DNA of 64,000 bases from Craterostigma plantagineum (GCA_027422505.1 JAPQWV010001104.1:1-64000); one strand, 5' to 3'; shown: positions 23,901 to 36,065, counted from the first letter of the stretch. Notes: generated by a model not told the origin, from the sequence alone. Made by a program: numbers and translations.

Positions 23901-25209
23901 CTAATGCTACGCTGAATGAAGATCAAAAAGCGGTTTTTGATGCTGTTATTGAATTCGTATATGCAAATGATGGTCAACTTTTTTTCCTCAATGGTCCAGG
24001 AGGAACAGGAAAGACTTACTTATAAATTTGCTAATACAAAAGCTGCGGTCAGAAAACAAGTAGTCATTCCTGTAGCATCATCAGGGATTGCTTCGTTACT
24101 GCTACCGGGAGGAAGGACAGCTCATTCGAGATTTAAGCTACCAATATCCTTACGTGAAAATTCTATGTGTGATATACGTCATGGGTCAATGTTAGCGGAA
24201 CTCTTACGTCGCTCAGAATTAATAATTTGGGATGAACCACCGATGATACATAAATTGCTTTCGAATCATTGGACAGAACAACGAGGGATCTTATGTCAAT
24301 TGAAAACACTGGTGCTGATGAATGATATTCGGAGGGAAAACTGTCCTGCTTGGTGGAGACTTTAGGCAAATACTGCTGGTTATTCCAAAGGATACACGGC
24401 AAGACGTTGTTGAATCAGTTATAAACCGCTCTTACCTATGGAAGTATTGTCGTTTCTACAGCTTGAACAAGAATATGAGAGTACATCAGTCTGAAATAGA
24501 TTTTGCAAAATGGATCTTACAAGTTGGAGATGGTAATCCAACGACAACTTCAGTCAATGGTACAGAAACAATTAGACTTCCCAGTGATATGATTATTCAT
24601 CCTTCTACGGATCCGGTGAAACAGATTGCAGAATATGTTTACGCAGATTTTGAAGAGAAGAATGTTGTTCGTACATATCTCAGAGAGAGGGCAATACTCA
24701 CCCCAAGAAATGAGACTGTTGATGAGATTAACAGGTACATGTTGTCAATGTCCTCTGGACAACCAACTGAATATCTAAGTTCAGATAGCATGGAAATCAA
24801 TTCTGGGGATGATAGTGAAATCGAAAACATGTATCCAGTTGAATTTCTTAACACTCTTGAATTTTTTGGCCTTCCAAATCATAAACTCATACTCAAACAT
24901 GCAGTTCCCGTAATGCTGTTGAGGAATCTAAATCTGAAGGACGGATTATGTAATGGGACAAGGATGACAGTTTCATGTATGGGCAGTAGAGTGATTGAAT
25001 GTGAGATTATTACAGGATCGCATGTTGGAAATAAAGTACTTATCCCAAGAATAGTTCTTTCACCAACAGAGTCAACGTTGCCAGTTAAGTTACGCCGCAC
25101 ACAATTTCCGATACGAGTATGCTATGCAATGACCATCAACAAAAGCCAGGAACAGAGTTTAAAAAATGTTGGTGTATATCTTCCAAAACCGGTATTTACG
25201 CATGGCTAA
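20970..25209 (+). pseudogene. Helitron Rep/helicase pseudogene
   Basis: In order: an N-terminal zinc-finger-like C-P-H-C-H-A-L-M-W (about 21060) with F-S-L-C-C-S-Q-G-R-V; the Q-L-Y-I-Y-D-T segment (21390s); the Rep region with L-F-I-T-I-T-A-N-P-N then a stop where Trp is expected (about 22220); the HUH motif in G-L-P-H-A-H-I-L-I-W-L (22498-22531); and the tyrosine motif K-Y-L-F-K-Y-I-S-K-G (about 22912-22941). The Pif1-type helicase follows with Walker A G-P-G-G-T-G-K-T (23993-24016), I-I-W-D-E (about 24222-24236), G-G-D-F-R-Q-I-L, L-T-P-R-N-E-T-V-D-E-I and Y-A-M-T-I-N-K-S-Q-E. The intact protein would nick and unwind DNA for rolling-circle-like transposition in the nucleus. Multiple frameshifts (one just after Walker A) and stops make it inactive. 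Confidence 0.9.
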
Positions 25210-27290
25210 CTGTAAGTTGCATTGTCTCGGGCAACATAACAGACCGGAATAAAGATTCTCAGTTTGAAGGAAGATGAACTTGAAGATGATGAAATAGTTA
25301 ATATTGTTTACCATGAAGTCTACAACAATTAGGTGAGAGATTTCTACATTACACTTTTTTGATTAAAAAGAGCTCATGGGTTCCTCCACTAAGTTATTAG
25401 ACTAACATGCATTACTTCACATATATCCAGCAACTGATGATGTGTTATTTTTTAATTTTACGGGTTAGGAAGCTTCGGAATTTCCATTCTGTATGACTAG
25501 AGTTTTCAGAGCTGTGGAGATCGTTGATGAACAGGGACTGTTCGAATATAAGGATTGAATACATGCATATAGATGTCATGTTTGAAATACTAACTCACTA
25601 ACAGTTGTATTAGTCCTATATAGTTTAATGCCAGAAAGGGGATTTTACAAATATCATATACAGGACTTCAGAAACAATGTAGAAAAATCTTCAACTTTCT
25701 TATACGTGAATGGGTACTAACTTACATTTTTGGAAAATTCTCTTGGAAAGCTCACGCAATTTCTTTTATGATAGAGCTATAAATAACACGACTGAAACAT
25801 TAACAACAAAGTCAAAAAGAGGATAAAATTTAAGGAAAAAAAATTCTTTCAGATCTATGAAGGTCGCATCAATCGAGGCAACGTCGTTAGCGACTCACGG
25901 GACAGAATATTAAGCTACCATTGAGAAAATTATGAATTACACGACTGATACATTACCAGTCGTCTAAATTATAACATACGCTTGAATAATTGACGGCTTC
26001 AGAACGTTCCTGGAAATAGTGCATATGCTTCAAATGAACTACTAATTCATTAACAGTCGTGCAAACAACGCGCACACCCTAAATGAACAGTAATTCAAAA
26101 CAACAGGGTATCTTATTACAATCGTCCAAACTCAATGGCTATTATAAGTTTAAGTAATTATTACAGGGGATGACTTAATTTAACTACAAAAGGTTGTTGT
26201 TAGTAATAACACTTACGTTAGCCTTATTCGACAATCATTAGCACAATGAAAACAATGTGTTGAGATTTATTTATTTTTTGGTCAGTACGTAATTATATAT
26301 GCCATTGAGATTTATTTATTTTTTTGGTCAGTACGTAATTATATATGCCATCGTCCAAAACCAAACCAGGCAAAACAACTCAACAAACCATCAATCAAAT
26401 CGACGGTGAAACAGATACGAAATGTCGGAGATAAATGATATGGGGTCCTCAAGTCCGTTTACAGTTTATCATTCTGAATGCAATTACAAAGAATGCGTTT
26501 TGTTGGTTATGGTCTATATGTGTTGTATATCATTTATTTATATATTTTGGGTATTTATATTCTGTATTATAGTTTCATTGGAGACGATTGGCGTTTTAGT
26601 AATTTAATTACTAATGTTTGTTAATAATAAAAATTTCGTTTGACTTATCCGGACAATAATAAACATAGTAAAAACAATGTCTTCATATTTATTTATTTTT
26701 AGGTCAGTAGTAATAGTATATGCCATTGATATTGCTGTCAATTGTGTATGTGAAATTTATGTTAGTGTATTTAATTTTATAGAATTCAGGTGTAAATCTT
26801 TACGCATGATTTAACAACAACATCGCTTTTACGTGTATTAGTTGTATTTCTATTATTTAGATTGACTGTGTAATTTAAGTCAAGGTTACTGTTCTAATAT
26901 TTGATTTCGGACACCGTGAAAAGCTATTGTAGTCAATGTCGACACAAAATTGAATTTGCCCAAATTGAACTTAGAATGCCTTCACGTTTTATAATCTACT
27001 AAAAAGCGCGTTCCAAAATTTCCTCATTTATTGTTCGCACTCTAAGAAAAAAATCGCGCCCGCGCCCTGACGAAGTTGAGGTATCGAACATGGAATCCCA
27101 GTTTTACTTGCTAAATGTTATTAAGTGTGTGCATGTTTGCGAGTTCTGTTTGGTTTTCTTAGCGTGTGTGTTGTGTTATTTTATCTGCTCAGGAGATTCT
27201 TGACACGCAATTTCCTACAAACGTGGTCCCCCGTGTAAGCTAACAATATCCGCTGATTATCAAGAGATTAGTCGGTTCATTATTGGTAAT
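25210..27290. other. Intergenic region between helicase and Ulp1-like gene
   Basis: AT-rich and non-coding. ACGACTG/CAGTCGT motifs lie near 25787, 25941, 25957 and 26051. A repeated block lies at 26230-26351. The stretch before 27291 is probably the 5' part and promoter of the Ulp1-like gene, but I see no definite TATA box. Confidence 0.4.
26230..26351. repeat. Tandem duplication, unit about 46-48 bp, third copy at 26652-26732
   Basis: GAGATTTATTTATTTTTTGG followed by TCAGTACGTAATTATATATGCCAT is present twice in tandem. A longer diverged version, including the upstream ACAAT..AAAACAATGT segment, recurs about 420 bp downstream. Confidence 0.8.
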
Positions 27291-30200
27291 TTGAGCAAGA
27301 ATGAACTTCAACAGCTGATTACTAGCACACAGTTTGGAAATCTTATTATGTGTGCCGACCATTTCCATTTATCAAGCCACCTCATTTGGTATTTGATGAA
27401 GTCACTAACTGCATGTAGTGAATCAGATGAATTATGGATGGTAATCGACAAATCGCCAGTGCGATTTTCCTGTATAGAGTTCTGTCTCCTAACAGGAATG
27501 AAATTCTCTGTGATTCCCAATATTGCTGACAACAGACAGTTTATGTCCAGACATTTTCCTGGTATGAGTAAGGTTCATCTAGATGACGTTCGTAGTCGGT
27601 TATCGGAATTAAAGAGCAACTCATCCAGTGTAGTTAACATAGAGAAGTTGAAACTAGCCTGCATTATATTTGTCGTTGGAGTGCTAGAACAGCGTAGTTC
27701 TCGGAAAAATGTAATCGTAAGTCCTAAATTATTTTCTTTAGTGGAGGACTTTGACAGATTCAACAGTCATCCATGGGGAACTATTGCGTATGAACAAGCT
27801 CTAAAGTCGTTGAAAAGGACTTATCACGATATGCAACTAGCAATAGAACAGATGGAGTTAAGAAGCCACCGGCATTCACCATTGGTGGATTCGTGCATCC
27901 TTTGCAGGTATGTTTAGCAAACTGTGAAATTATATGTAATCTTTTGTATAATTTTATCAATATGTACAGTTTCGTCTTTATTGTTTTATGATATAGTGAC
28001 TAATGACGTATGTGTTTTCAATATGCTATTGCAAAGGTTCTTGCATATGAATGCATGCCTGGTGTTGCTGAAAATTTTGCAACGCCTTTGGATAAGGGAC
28101 AACTAATAGTTCCTCGCATGTGTTTGTGGAAGAAAAATCCGTGGAACACTAAAGCTTCTCCAAAAATGAAGGAGGTAATTAAAGTAGTTTCGAAGTTCGG
28201 TGTGAAGACGAGCATCCTGCAGCCTACAGTTGATGAGTCTAGAGCAGACTTCTTTGCTGCAAGTAGTTTTGAACAGACAGCCGGTTCTGAAGTTATCAAG
28301 CGGATAACAAATTTATTATTGAATGGGGTCACAGTCCTATGTCTGCCATCCATTTTGTCTAATCTAGAGGATGATTCCGACCAGCGGGTCCTTCACGAAA
28401 CAGGGAACAAAGAAATTTCTGCATGTGAGCCTGCTGGAAGTGTCTGCAAGAAAAGTGTGCATCAGCACAAAAAAAGAAAGGACAAAAGCACATTTGGCCA
28501 CACGTCTTCTCAGCCACTGAAGAACGATGGGAAGGGTCCCGTATCTTCCCCGCTGAATGATGAATTGCCTTCACCGACCAAATCTGCACCGTCTTTTTCC
28601 TCTGTTCGTGATGATGACGCTGGATGCTCCTTGGATTACCGGTCTTCTGAAGAGAACAATGAACAATTGCCTCACGAGCATATGCCTAATTATAGCAGTG
28701 CTGAAAATGTACAGGCAGAAAGTAATGTTTCTAGGCATACAGACAGTAACTATGAGGATTCTGATTTTGAGACAAAAACTTTAAATGAGTTTTTGGCGAA
28801 ACTGCGATCAAGAAGGACGGAAAGAAAAATGTCTTATAGCAGCCAGACTGCTGCCGTTTCTTCAGTACTATCTCTACCTACTCTACCGCAGTTGAAAGTG
28901 GGAGAATCAGAAGATAATGCCTTTGTCGAACGCATGCCCACTTACAATAGAAGTAGCACGGACCAGATGATTGTTCTAGACCAGCAAATGCTTATTGAAT
29001 ATCAAGAAGATGTTTGCCCCGGTTTGCAAGTTGAAGGAGGCGTGGCCGTATCTTCTCAGAATCTTGATCAATCATTGGGTCCTAATAAAATATTGAAAGA
29101 CAGAGTTGCAGAGACCGCTGAGAATTCTGTTCCACCCGTGCCACCCGCGAATTGCATAGAGGAAGTGTGCCAATAAGAGAGTTGGAAGGAAATGTTGGAG
29201 AAATTCCACTTGCTGTGGGACAATGCTCTTATCAAAAAGAATGCTATAGTCACAATATTCAAGAAACTGACCAGCTAATGCTCGAGCATCAGTTGGTAAA
29301 TGAACATTCGGCTGAGAAAATTAACTCCACGGCGTTTGCTACAGCTGAGACTGTTGAGGTCTCTTCTAATCATTCCGCCGACAATGATGAAGATATTGTA
29401 ACGAGTCATCCATGTGCCACTGATGAGAAGATGAATATAAAAGAGATCGCTAAAGGTTTTGATGAAACGAGTGGAAAATGTGATAAATCAAAGATTGAAC
29501 TGCAATGTATTCAAGATTCTGCTTATCGAAGAATTGATCAAGGAATTGAAGATGTGTGGAACGAGCTTGCTGGAGTAGGAAATATAGTTGATTTTCATGA
29601 TGGCCAGGTTTTGCGCATGAAGAATCAAATTGAATCGTCTTTCATTGAAGTTAATCAAAGAATGTCTAACATAGAAGCAAGCGAAAGCATACATGTTCAA
29701 GAACAGTGGTTTGATCAGAAATTTCAGACCATGGAGAAAACTTTACAATACATTGATCGCCAGATTCATTTTATGACTGAAGCAATGAAAAAGCTCATTG
29801 AGTCGGAGACTGGTGTGTATATTACGTGTTTGACAGACACTGCATGTGTCATTCTTATTTTTATATGTCCACTAAACATATTTATTTTACTTTTATTTGA
29901 AGATAATGTCTTATACAGTTGTACATTCATTTCAATTCAGAAAGGCAGAACATTGAAAATATTCAGTATGCAAAGAGGCGGAGAATTGAAGAGGCAGCCA
30001 TCGCTCCACCTGCAAACAGTCAGAGGGTGCCATACAGGAAACCATCTGATCGACGAACATGTGTTTGTATAAGCTGCAGATGTGGCCTCATGCAGCCAGA
30101 TTAATTAAGCAGATGAAACCAGAGCATTCTCGAAGAGGACTGTTAGGTGTGTCTCTAAGACCTGAGTGTTTCACTGAACTCATGACCCTAGGAATCTGGC

Positions 30201-30893
30201 TCCGTGATATAGTAAGTGTATTTTTGGGATCTACAAACCATTTATTTTGATGAAAGTATATTGCCAACTGTTAAAAATATTGCCAAATGATTTTATAACA
30301 ACATGTTTCAGCATATTGATGAGTGCTTGCGTGGATACATCGAAATGCAAGGACTGTGTTACCATGCAGTCAGGCAAATTGCATTTATGAACACCGCATT
30401 CAACCAGTTCGTGACAAAGTTACCCGTAAAGGATGGACTGGCTGATCTGACCGATGTAATGCCATTTATTATGGGACAGGTCAGTTCATGGCCATCGTGT
30501 AGTTGGAAAACAACTAAAGTTGTTGTTTTCCCATTAAACATTGATGAACAACATTGGGTTCTATGTGTTGCTTCGCCTGAGCGACAATCGTTCGCCATTG
30601 TTGATTCCAAAATAAATTTTGACCAAAATCTATGTCTTACTAATTCGGCACTAGGAAGAGCTGTTGATGTTATTACAATAGCTTTCAAAATGCTACGTTT
30701 GACCAAAATCATTTGCTTTGTACAGTGGAGAGTGTGGCGTTTATGTATTGCGAAATGCATTTTCCATGATGTTACGCGGGGATGATTTCCACAACTTCCT
30801 ACCCTCTCAGATAAAGGAATTTCGCCAATACCTTACCGCTTCTGTGTTCTACAGATACTGGCATTGGCCCCGTGGAATGAACAAACATCCATA
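27291..30893 (+). CDS. DUF1985 - Ulp1-like (C48) protease gene, transposon-associated
   Basis: The N-terminal part (27291-27905) carries a DUF1985-type pattern: F-G-N-L near the start, E-L-W-M-V-I..P-V-R-F-S-C-I-E-F-C-L-L-T-G, and later H-P-W-G-T-I-A-Y-E-Q-A-L-K-S-L. A frame change near 27850 leads to G-G-F-V-H-P-L-Q and a donor site GTATGT. The middle (28010-30072) is a long charged, low-complexity region with coiled-coil-like heptads near 29500-29800. The C-terminal Ulp1 domain spans about 30130-30893. A 100-bp intron (30212-30311, GTAAGT..CAG) rejoins I-W-L-R-D-I to H-I-D. Such proteins are known from plant transposons (Mutator-like Kaonashi elements) and could deconjugate SUMO-like modifiers. 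A one-base frame change before the catalytic Cys may be a mutation, an intron or a sequence error. Confidence 0.7.
30552..30735 (+). other. Ulp1 catalytic triad region
   Basis: His in E-Q-H-W-V-L-C-V (codon 30552-30554), Asp in A-I-V-D-S (30603-30605; 17 residues on, the spacing I recall for Ulp1), Cys in S-G-E-C-G-V-Y-V-L-R (30733-30735). The Cys codon is shifted one frame relative to His and Asp. Downstream sequence stays open to a stop at 30891-30893. Confidence 0.65.
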
Positions 30894-31227
30894 GTGCTTG
30901 GTTGATGTAAGAAATGCTAAGGCAGGCTGTTATACAAACGTTTCTTTCTTTTTGTTGGAAAGCTTTGACTAGGGAAAACTAATGAACAGAATCATAAGCA
31001 TAGCTGTGACTGTATTACTGTGATTTTGATAATTTTGTCAGACATATTGTAAGCATTTTGCATCCTGTGATAACTGAGTATGCCGACTGCGACTGTTGTT
31101 ACATAATATTTATTAAACTTGCATAGTAAGCAACAATTTTACCATAAAATTCCAGAAAACTCGATCTTCATTTCGAAAAATAGGACTAACACAATACATT
31201 GATAGGAAGGACTTCATAATACGCCAA
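30894..31227. other. Spacer between convergent Ulp1-like and GRF genes
   Basis: AT-rich, no coding signal. It probably contains the 3' ends of both genes. Confidence 0.4.
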
Positions 31228-31659
31228 CTACTTAAATAACAATCCACAAATAAAAAGAAAAGCAGCGCTTGAACTGTATTTTATCACTTTTGCCGTCTTC
31301 TCAAGTGACACTAATCTCTTTTCAAAATCATCGCACATAGAAAACAAGTCTCCAATATGTTGAGCCTGAATATCACATTTTCTTGGTTGGAACACTTCCA
31401 TGTCTCGTATTGCTACATCTTCCTCAATATTGGTGCCTATGGGATTCAACCACATGAAAAAATCACAATAGCCACTCTTGCAGATACAGAACAACTTACC
31501 TTCTGTGTTATCTGTCGGTCCCACGATCTTAATATCAGACTCTCTACCACATTTGCATTTGTGTTCTTTGTATCGTAGGTCAGTTATTTCGCTCTTTGTC
31601 ACTGTGAGGCTCATTGTGTGATGAAGGGCGGAACATGATACCGTGCAGTATATATTCAT
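31228..31659 (-). CDS. Small GRF-type zinc-finger protein with C-terminal hydrophobic tail (143 aa)
   Basis: The minus-strand frame runs intact from ATG at 31659 to a stop at 31228. The core reads C-K-C-G-R-E..T-E-G-K-L-F-C-I-C..Y-C-D-F-F-M-W-L-N-P, a GRF zinc-finger pattern (two early Cys, a third before the aromatic end, and C-x-F-F-x-W). A short charged helix (D-F-E-K-R-L-V-S-L-E-K) follows, then a hydrophobic tail, A-A-F-L-F-I-C-G-L-L-F. GRF fingers bind single-stranded nucleic acid in known proteins such as APE2 and TOP3A, and many short plant copies are repetitive. This is the only intact small gene inside the Helitron interval, and it is antisense to its neighbours. A membrane tail or short product may mean a truncated original. 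Function is not known. Confidence 0.65.
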   Translation of the reverse strand: MNIYCTVSCSALHHTMSLTVTKSEITDLRYKEHKCKCGRESDIKIVGPTDNTEGKLFCICKSGYCDFFMWLNPIGTNIEEDVAIRDMEVFQPRKCDIQAQHIGDLFSMCDDFEKRLVSLEKTAKVIKYSSSAAFLFICGLLFK

Positions 31660-32460
31660 ACACAGCTGAAGACGTTATTAACTATGTTTCTATGAGATGC
31701 AATTAACTACACATAATGCGCTCATAAATAAAGTTTCCTCAACTCTTCCTTCAAATTGTAAGCTGAAAAGTCGAACATATAAACATACTGACCTGTATTC
31801 ATTCCCAATACAAAATAGACGCCGTTATGTTCTTCCCCTGTGTTAATTGCCTGGAAAGAAGAGTCAAATTAATAATGTACTATTCTTATCGTAAAAAACC
31901 ACATATTCGTAGAATTAATATTTTTATCATGAAATTGGTAATGTATCATAATCATAAATTTCCATTACTAGATAATATTATTTATTTTTATTTGATTCGG
32001 TTCAATAAGATTCTTTTTTTTATCATTAATCGAATTCACAAAGTTATATAAAATTGAATTAAGACACTAATAATATTGAAATAAATATATAACACCATTA
32101 ATGTCTTAATGGAGGCATTACAGTCTTAGTCTCCATACGCCTATCTGCATCTTAGCAACAGCTAAGAGCAAATGGGAAAGAAAAGAGCAGAGACAAGGAC
32201 GACTATACCATTGAGGTAACCACGATATTATCTTCGATTTAGACCCTGCATTATTCAATTGCTGGGTGCAATATATTAGTTCTTTCAACATTCGTACTGA
32301 GGACTTAGCCCTATTTAAATGTCCCAAATAATCTCGCAAACCCTAGATGCTACAACGCGAATTTGGTGTGGGTTCAATCGTTTAAGAATATATGATAGAG
32401 TAGATTCGGCAGTCGGCTGTATGCCTAACTTTGGAATTTTGTAGGATTTAACAACGAATC
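31660..32460. other. AT-rich spacer
   Basis: No convincing gene. It lies between two divergent transcription units, so it may contain both promoters. Confidence 0.35.
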
Positions 32461-32476
32461 ATGTCAAGGAACTACT

Positions 32477-32836
32477 GTGCTATTCGAAAATCAAATCGGG
32501 AATCTGCAACTCCATAAAAAGGATCAAACAGGAAAAAGAATGCCTGGTGACATTCAAATTGACGACACCAGGGACAGTGGAGAAGAATTTGTTATTTACA
32601 GTTTAGAGGAAACAATTGAGGAAGACGATAAAGTCCAATACAAAGAACCTGCAAAGGAACCAATGGTTGACAGAGTTGACGACTTTGAGATGCAACCTGA
32701 GAACATAAGCTACAAAAATTTGTACATCCGATCACAGAAGAAGGTATATTATTCTTTTCCTACAAATCTATTTCCAACCTAGCATATATTTGCGTAAAAA
32801 TATTTTCTACCCTCTACAGATTGCGTGTTAATGGAA
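32477..32836 (+). CDS. Unidentified small acidic protein, possibly two exons
   Basis: An open frame from ATG at 32477 encodes a very acidic stretch (I-D-D-T-R-D-S-G-E-E, E-E-T-I-E-E-D-D-K) ending I-R-S-Q-K-K. A donor-like AAG/GTATAT at about 32741 and an acceptor-like CTACCCTCTACAG at 32819 would splice to I-A-C-stop. A second ATG at 32461, in another frame, opens a shorter basic peptide (M-S-R-N-Y-C-A-I-R-K). I recognise no domain. It lies in the Helitron interval between the GRF and exonuclease genes. It may be a fragment of a captured host gene. Confidence 0.3.
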
Positions 32837-34351
32837 GAGAAGTTTACGCTGCTCCAGGAGCTACAATTCACACGTGGCCAGATTATTGCAGTAATCTCTA
32901 TCTAAGCATGCTTCCCTCTTTAAAGATCAAAATCTCTGAATTTCACTACTGATTTGTAATACTATTTCTTAACCGGTTTGAAAAGATGAAGTACATGCTT
33001 ACTACTTCCAGACAACAAGTGGTTGATCCTCCATTGTCTCAGAAAAAAAAATCAAGCTTTCATAACTGAGCATTCTGCCAAAGACGACGTGGATCATAAC
33101 AATGCCGCCTCAGGTGCCGTAGAAACTTAAAAAAGAAGAAAGCAAGCTACTTAATATAAACCCTCTTAATGACTTTATATGTGTTGCAAAATTCTCGACC
33201 TACTTCTTCCTCTGTTAGGTATTTAGTAATGTTGGACAATGTTTTCAATGTTTAGCCAATCATGTTCTGAACTGTATTCCTCTGTTATTTGACCATATCA
33301 GATTTCGTAGGTCGGTTTCCTTTTGATTATGATGACATATACAAACATGAATCCTAAAGGTCAGTTGGTCTTGCACACCTATTATTGGTAATTCGTCTAT
33401 CTGCGGCACAGAGGAGTCGTAGAAATAAAAAAAAAATTACTCGCTAATATTTATCTAAGTCTGAATTAAATGTTTTTCATTTCTTATTATGATATTATTG
33501 TTTTACTTGCATTAAATGTATTAATGAATAAGCGATTGTAATACACTTCGCCATTTAAAAGTACATTATTTACAAATACTTGGGCGGCTGAAAACAGTTG
33601 ACTGAATGAGGTCGTTTATGGAGTCGTATTAATAGGTTTATGAAACATGTTTGAGCGACTGAAAACAGGCGACTAAATGAGATCGTTGACGGAATCTAAA
33701 CGTTGGTGCATTTCTTAATTAGGGGCTTATACATAATTGATATTTCTGAATATCATCATTAATGACACGCTGGTTAACGGAATGAAAACGTTGATTTTTA
33801 ACTATGACAACAAGGCCATTCGTATTCCTATTATGTTAATTTACTGAAGTTACTATAATTGCATTACCATATTAACATACCTTGGAGTTCGAAAATCGAT
33901 GAGAGTACACTGCTGTTGAATCGTATTGTAGTAGGATAGTTATAGCCAAGGTTCAGAATAATGATGATTATTTGACGAAGTTGATAATATTAAATTATCC
34001 AACATTATAGCGGATAAAATACTCTTACATTTAAATCAATAAAAAACGAAATTGTATACAACAGTATAACAAAAACTACTCACGCAGTTAAAATGAAATT
34101 GATTAAATAAAAGCAATTTCTTAGTTATTCCCAGATATAGAGACGAATGTTACGACTCAAAGAGTCTTGAGAAGCAACCATTTTATTTTTACAAAGTACA
34201 CGGAATATCAAAATTTCACTACGGCATACATAATTTCCAAATTAAATTATTGTATTTCTTAGCAAACTTTAATGTTCCTAATGCGTTATGTAGCATCAAG
34301 TGAAAAGACTATTTAAATTCTTACTCATCAAAATCAAATTATGAACATTCA
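32837..34351. other. Non-coding region before the exonuclease
   Basis: No gene recognised. Two related segments, GGCGGCTGAAAACAGTTGACTGAATGAGGTCGTTTATGG (about 33582) and GCGACTGAAAACAGGCGACTAAATGAGATCGTTGACGG (about 33655), form a diverged repeat and resemble the ACGACTG motifs elsewhere in the element. Confidence 0.4.
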
Positions 34352-35130
34352 ATGTATCCAATACTCAATGAGGAATATTCAATGCATTCGATAAACAATA
34401 ATGAGTGCATACCAAAAGTCGCCTGCAAATTATGTGCCTCTTCACATTCTTTCGCATATGACTATATATATGCGAACTTCACAAATGAAGAGCCGAAGGT
34501 CCTAAATTATAAAAAAATAGTTATAGAGTCTAGATTATCAGCTACAATGCCAACGAGAATGTTGAGTGTACAATTCAGCAATATGACCATCGAAACAACA
34601 GTGACCAGCGACTCAACCACTATAACGGAATGGCTTCAGCAAGTTGTCGTTTCCGTCCCAACGCTGGTTGGCCTCGACGTAGAGTGCACACCGGTTTGGG
34701 CTCGCGGAATAGTCAGCAGAACAGCAACTCTGCAACTGTGCATCGACCGTAAATGCATCATCATTCAGCTAGCTCATCTCGACGAAATCAGTGAATCAGT
34801 CAAGAATTTTATGTTAAATCCAAATGTCACCTTTGTTGGCGTTGCAATTGCGGAAGATATGGCAAAACTAATCTGTGACAAAGCGTTGTTTAACAACGGG
34901 AATGTTGTCGACGTGGCAGCTGTTGCAAAGCACGTTGGCCCACAGGGTATTTCCGAGGACCAGGATTGAAAGAACTAGCCTGGGTCATTTGTGGGATGGT
35001 GATGCATAAGCCAAAAAACGTGACTTTGAGCAATTGGGCGAACAGAGTTCTTAGCTACGCTCAGATAGAGTATTCGTGTATAGATGCTTTTGTTTCTTAC
35101 AAGATCGGGTACGCTCTTCTCAATGAGTAG
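34352..35130 (+). pseudogene. WRN-like 3'-5' exonuclease (DEDDy) with one frameshift
   Basis: The likely start is the ATG at 34547 (M-P-T-R-M-L-S-V); the frame is open from 34352. ExoI is V-G-L-D-V-E-C-T-P (Asp 34676-34678, Glu 34682-34684), followed by the family hallmark T-A-T-L-Q-L-C. ExoII is F-V-G-V-A-I-A-E-D-M-A-K-L (Asp 34856-34858). A one-base shift near 34944 moves the rest to another frame. That frame continues G-L-K-E-L-A-W-V-I-C, L-S-N-W-A-N-R-V-L-S-Y-A-Q-I-E-Y-S-C-I-D-A-F (ExoIII Tyr 35071-35073, Asp 35083-35085) and stops at 35128-35130. So all catalytic residues survive and only one indel breaks the gene. The family degrades DNA or RNA 3' to 5'. Plants hold many short copies. 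Its presence in a Helitron interval suggests capture or cargo. Sequence error is an alternative to mutation. Confidence 0.8.
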
Positions 35131-36065
35131 ATATCATAAACCAATCGATCTAAGGGCCTTTACTCTTATTGTTTTGCAACATAAGTTTCAAAGGTTAACG
35201 TTCGTAAATTTAAACTTAAACACATTAACATTCCACCAACGTCTTACATAAAAATTACGCCTATAAAATTCGGCCACAGATTTACAATAAACCTTCCGTT
35301 TACCAAATATTTACTACACGACTGGATTCTCCAGTCAAACAAAGATTTCCCCTCACATTGGAGGCAAAGATTTCCAATGGACCTCACATTCTTCCAAAAT
35401 ACACGGCTGAAAACTGCATCGGTTATATGACATTCCTATTAGCTGCTATATAATACAATCTAAAAAATACACGACTGAAAAAGATACGACTGAAACATAG
35501 ACGGCTGAACGCTCCAATAATCGTGAAAGACGTTAGTTAAATAGCAACAAACAAAGAAACATTATCAACGGTATCTAATCAATATTGCGTTGATATATAT
35601 TCTAAAGCTAAATGGACTTATTTTCCTTATTGGATCATGAGCCAAAAAAACGCAATATAAATTCATTCGGTCCAACAAATTAAATAACATTATCATTCAT
35701 AGATATATATTAACTATAAAGCTAGAGCATTATTGTTCGTCTGAAACATAAGGTAAACGAGACCCTAAATAAAAAAATCAAAAGGGTACGAAGGGACGTG
35801 GGATCCATGGGAGTTTTCAAGGTGTGGCATGTTTTTGTGATAAATGCGATTTGTATTCATTTTATTTGATTTCCGACATGCGCAAAGAGTTTGATTTCAC
35901 TAATAAAATGTATAATGAGAAAGCGCAACGCTATGATTAATTACACGACTGCTTCAATAGCAGTCATGCAACAATAACACCACACAATATCATTTGTAAT
36001 GTATAATGCTTATTTCACAGTCTTTACAATGCCTTCCTTTTCACTAACACGTCATCAATAAACAA
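35131..36065. other. Helitron 3' non-coding region
   Basis: AT-rich, no gene. It is dense in ACGACTG motifs (about 35322, 35468, 35483, 35943), some with an inverted partner close by (CACGACTG..CAGTCATG near 35943-35968). Confidence 0.5.

Noticed and set aside
26422..26607. Short hydrophobic frame
   Set aside because: AT-rich intergenic sequence, no family resemblance, no start context or neighbours that support it.
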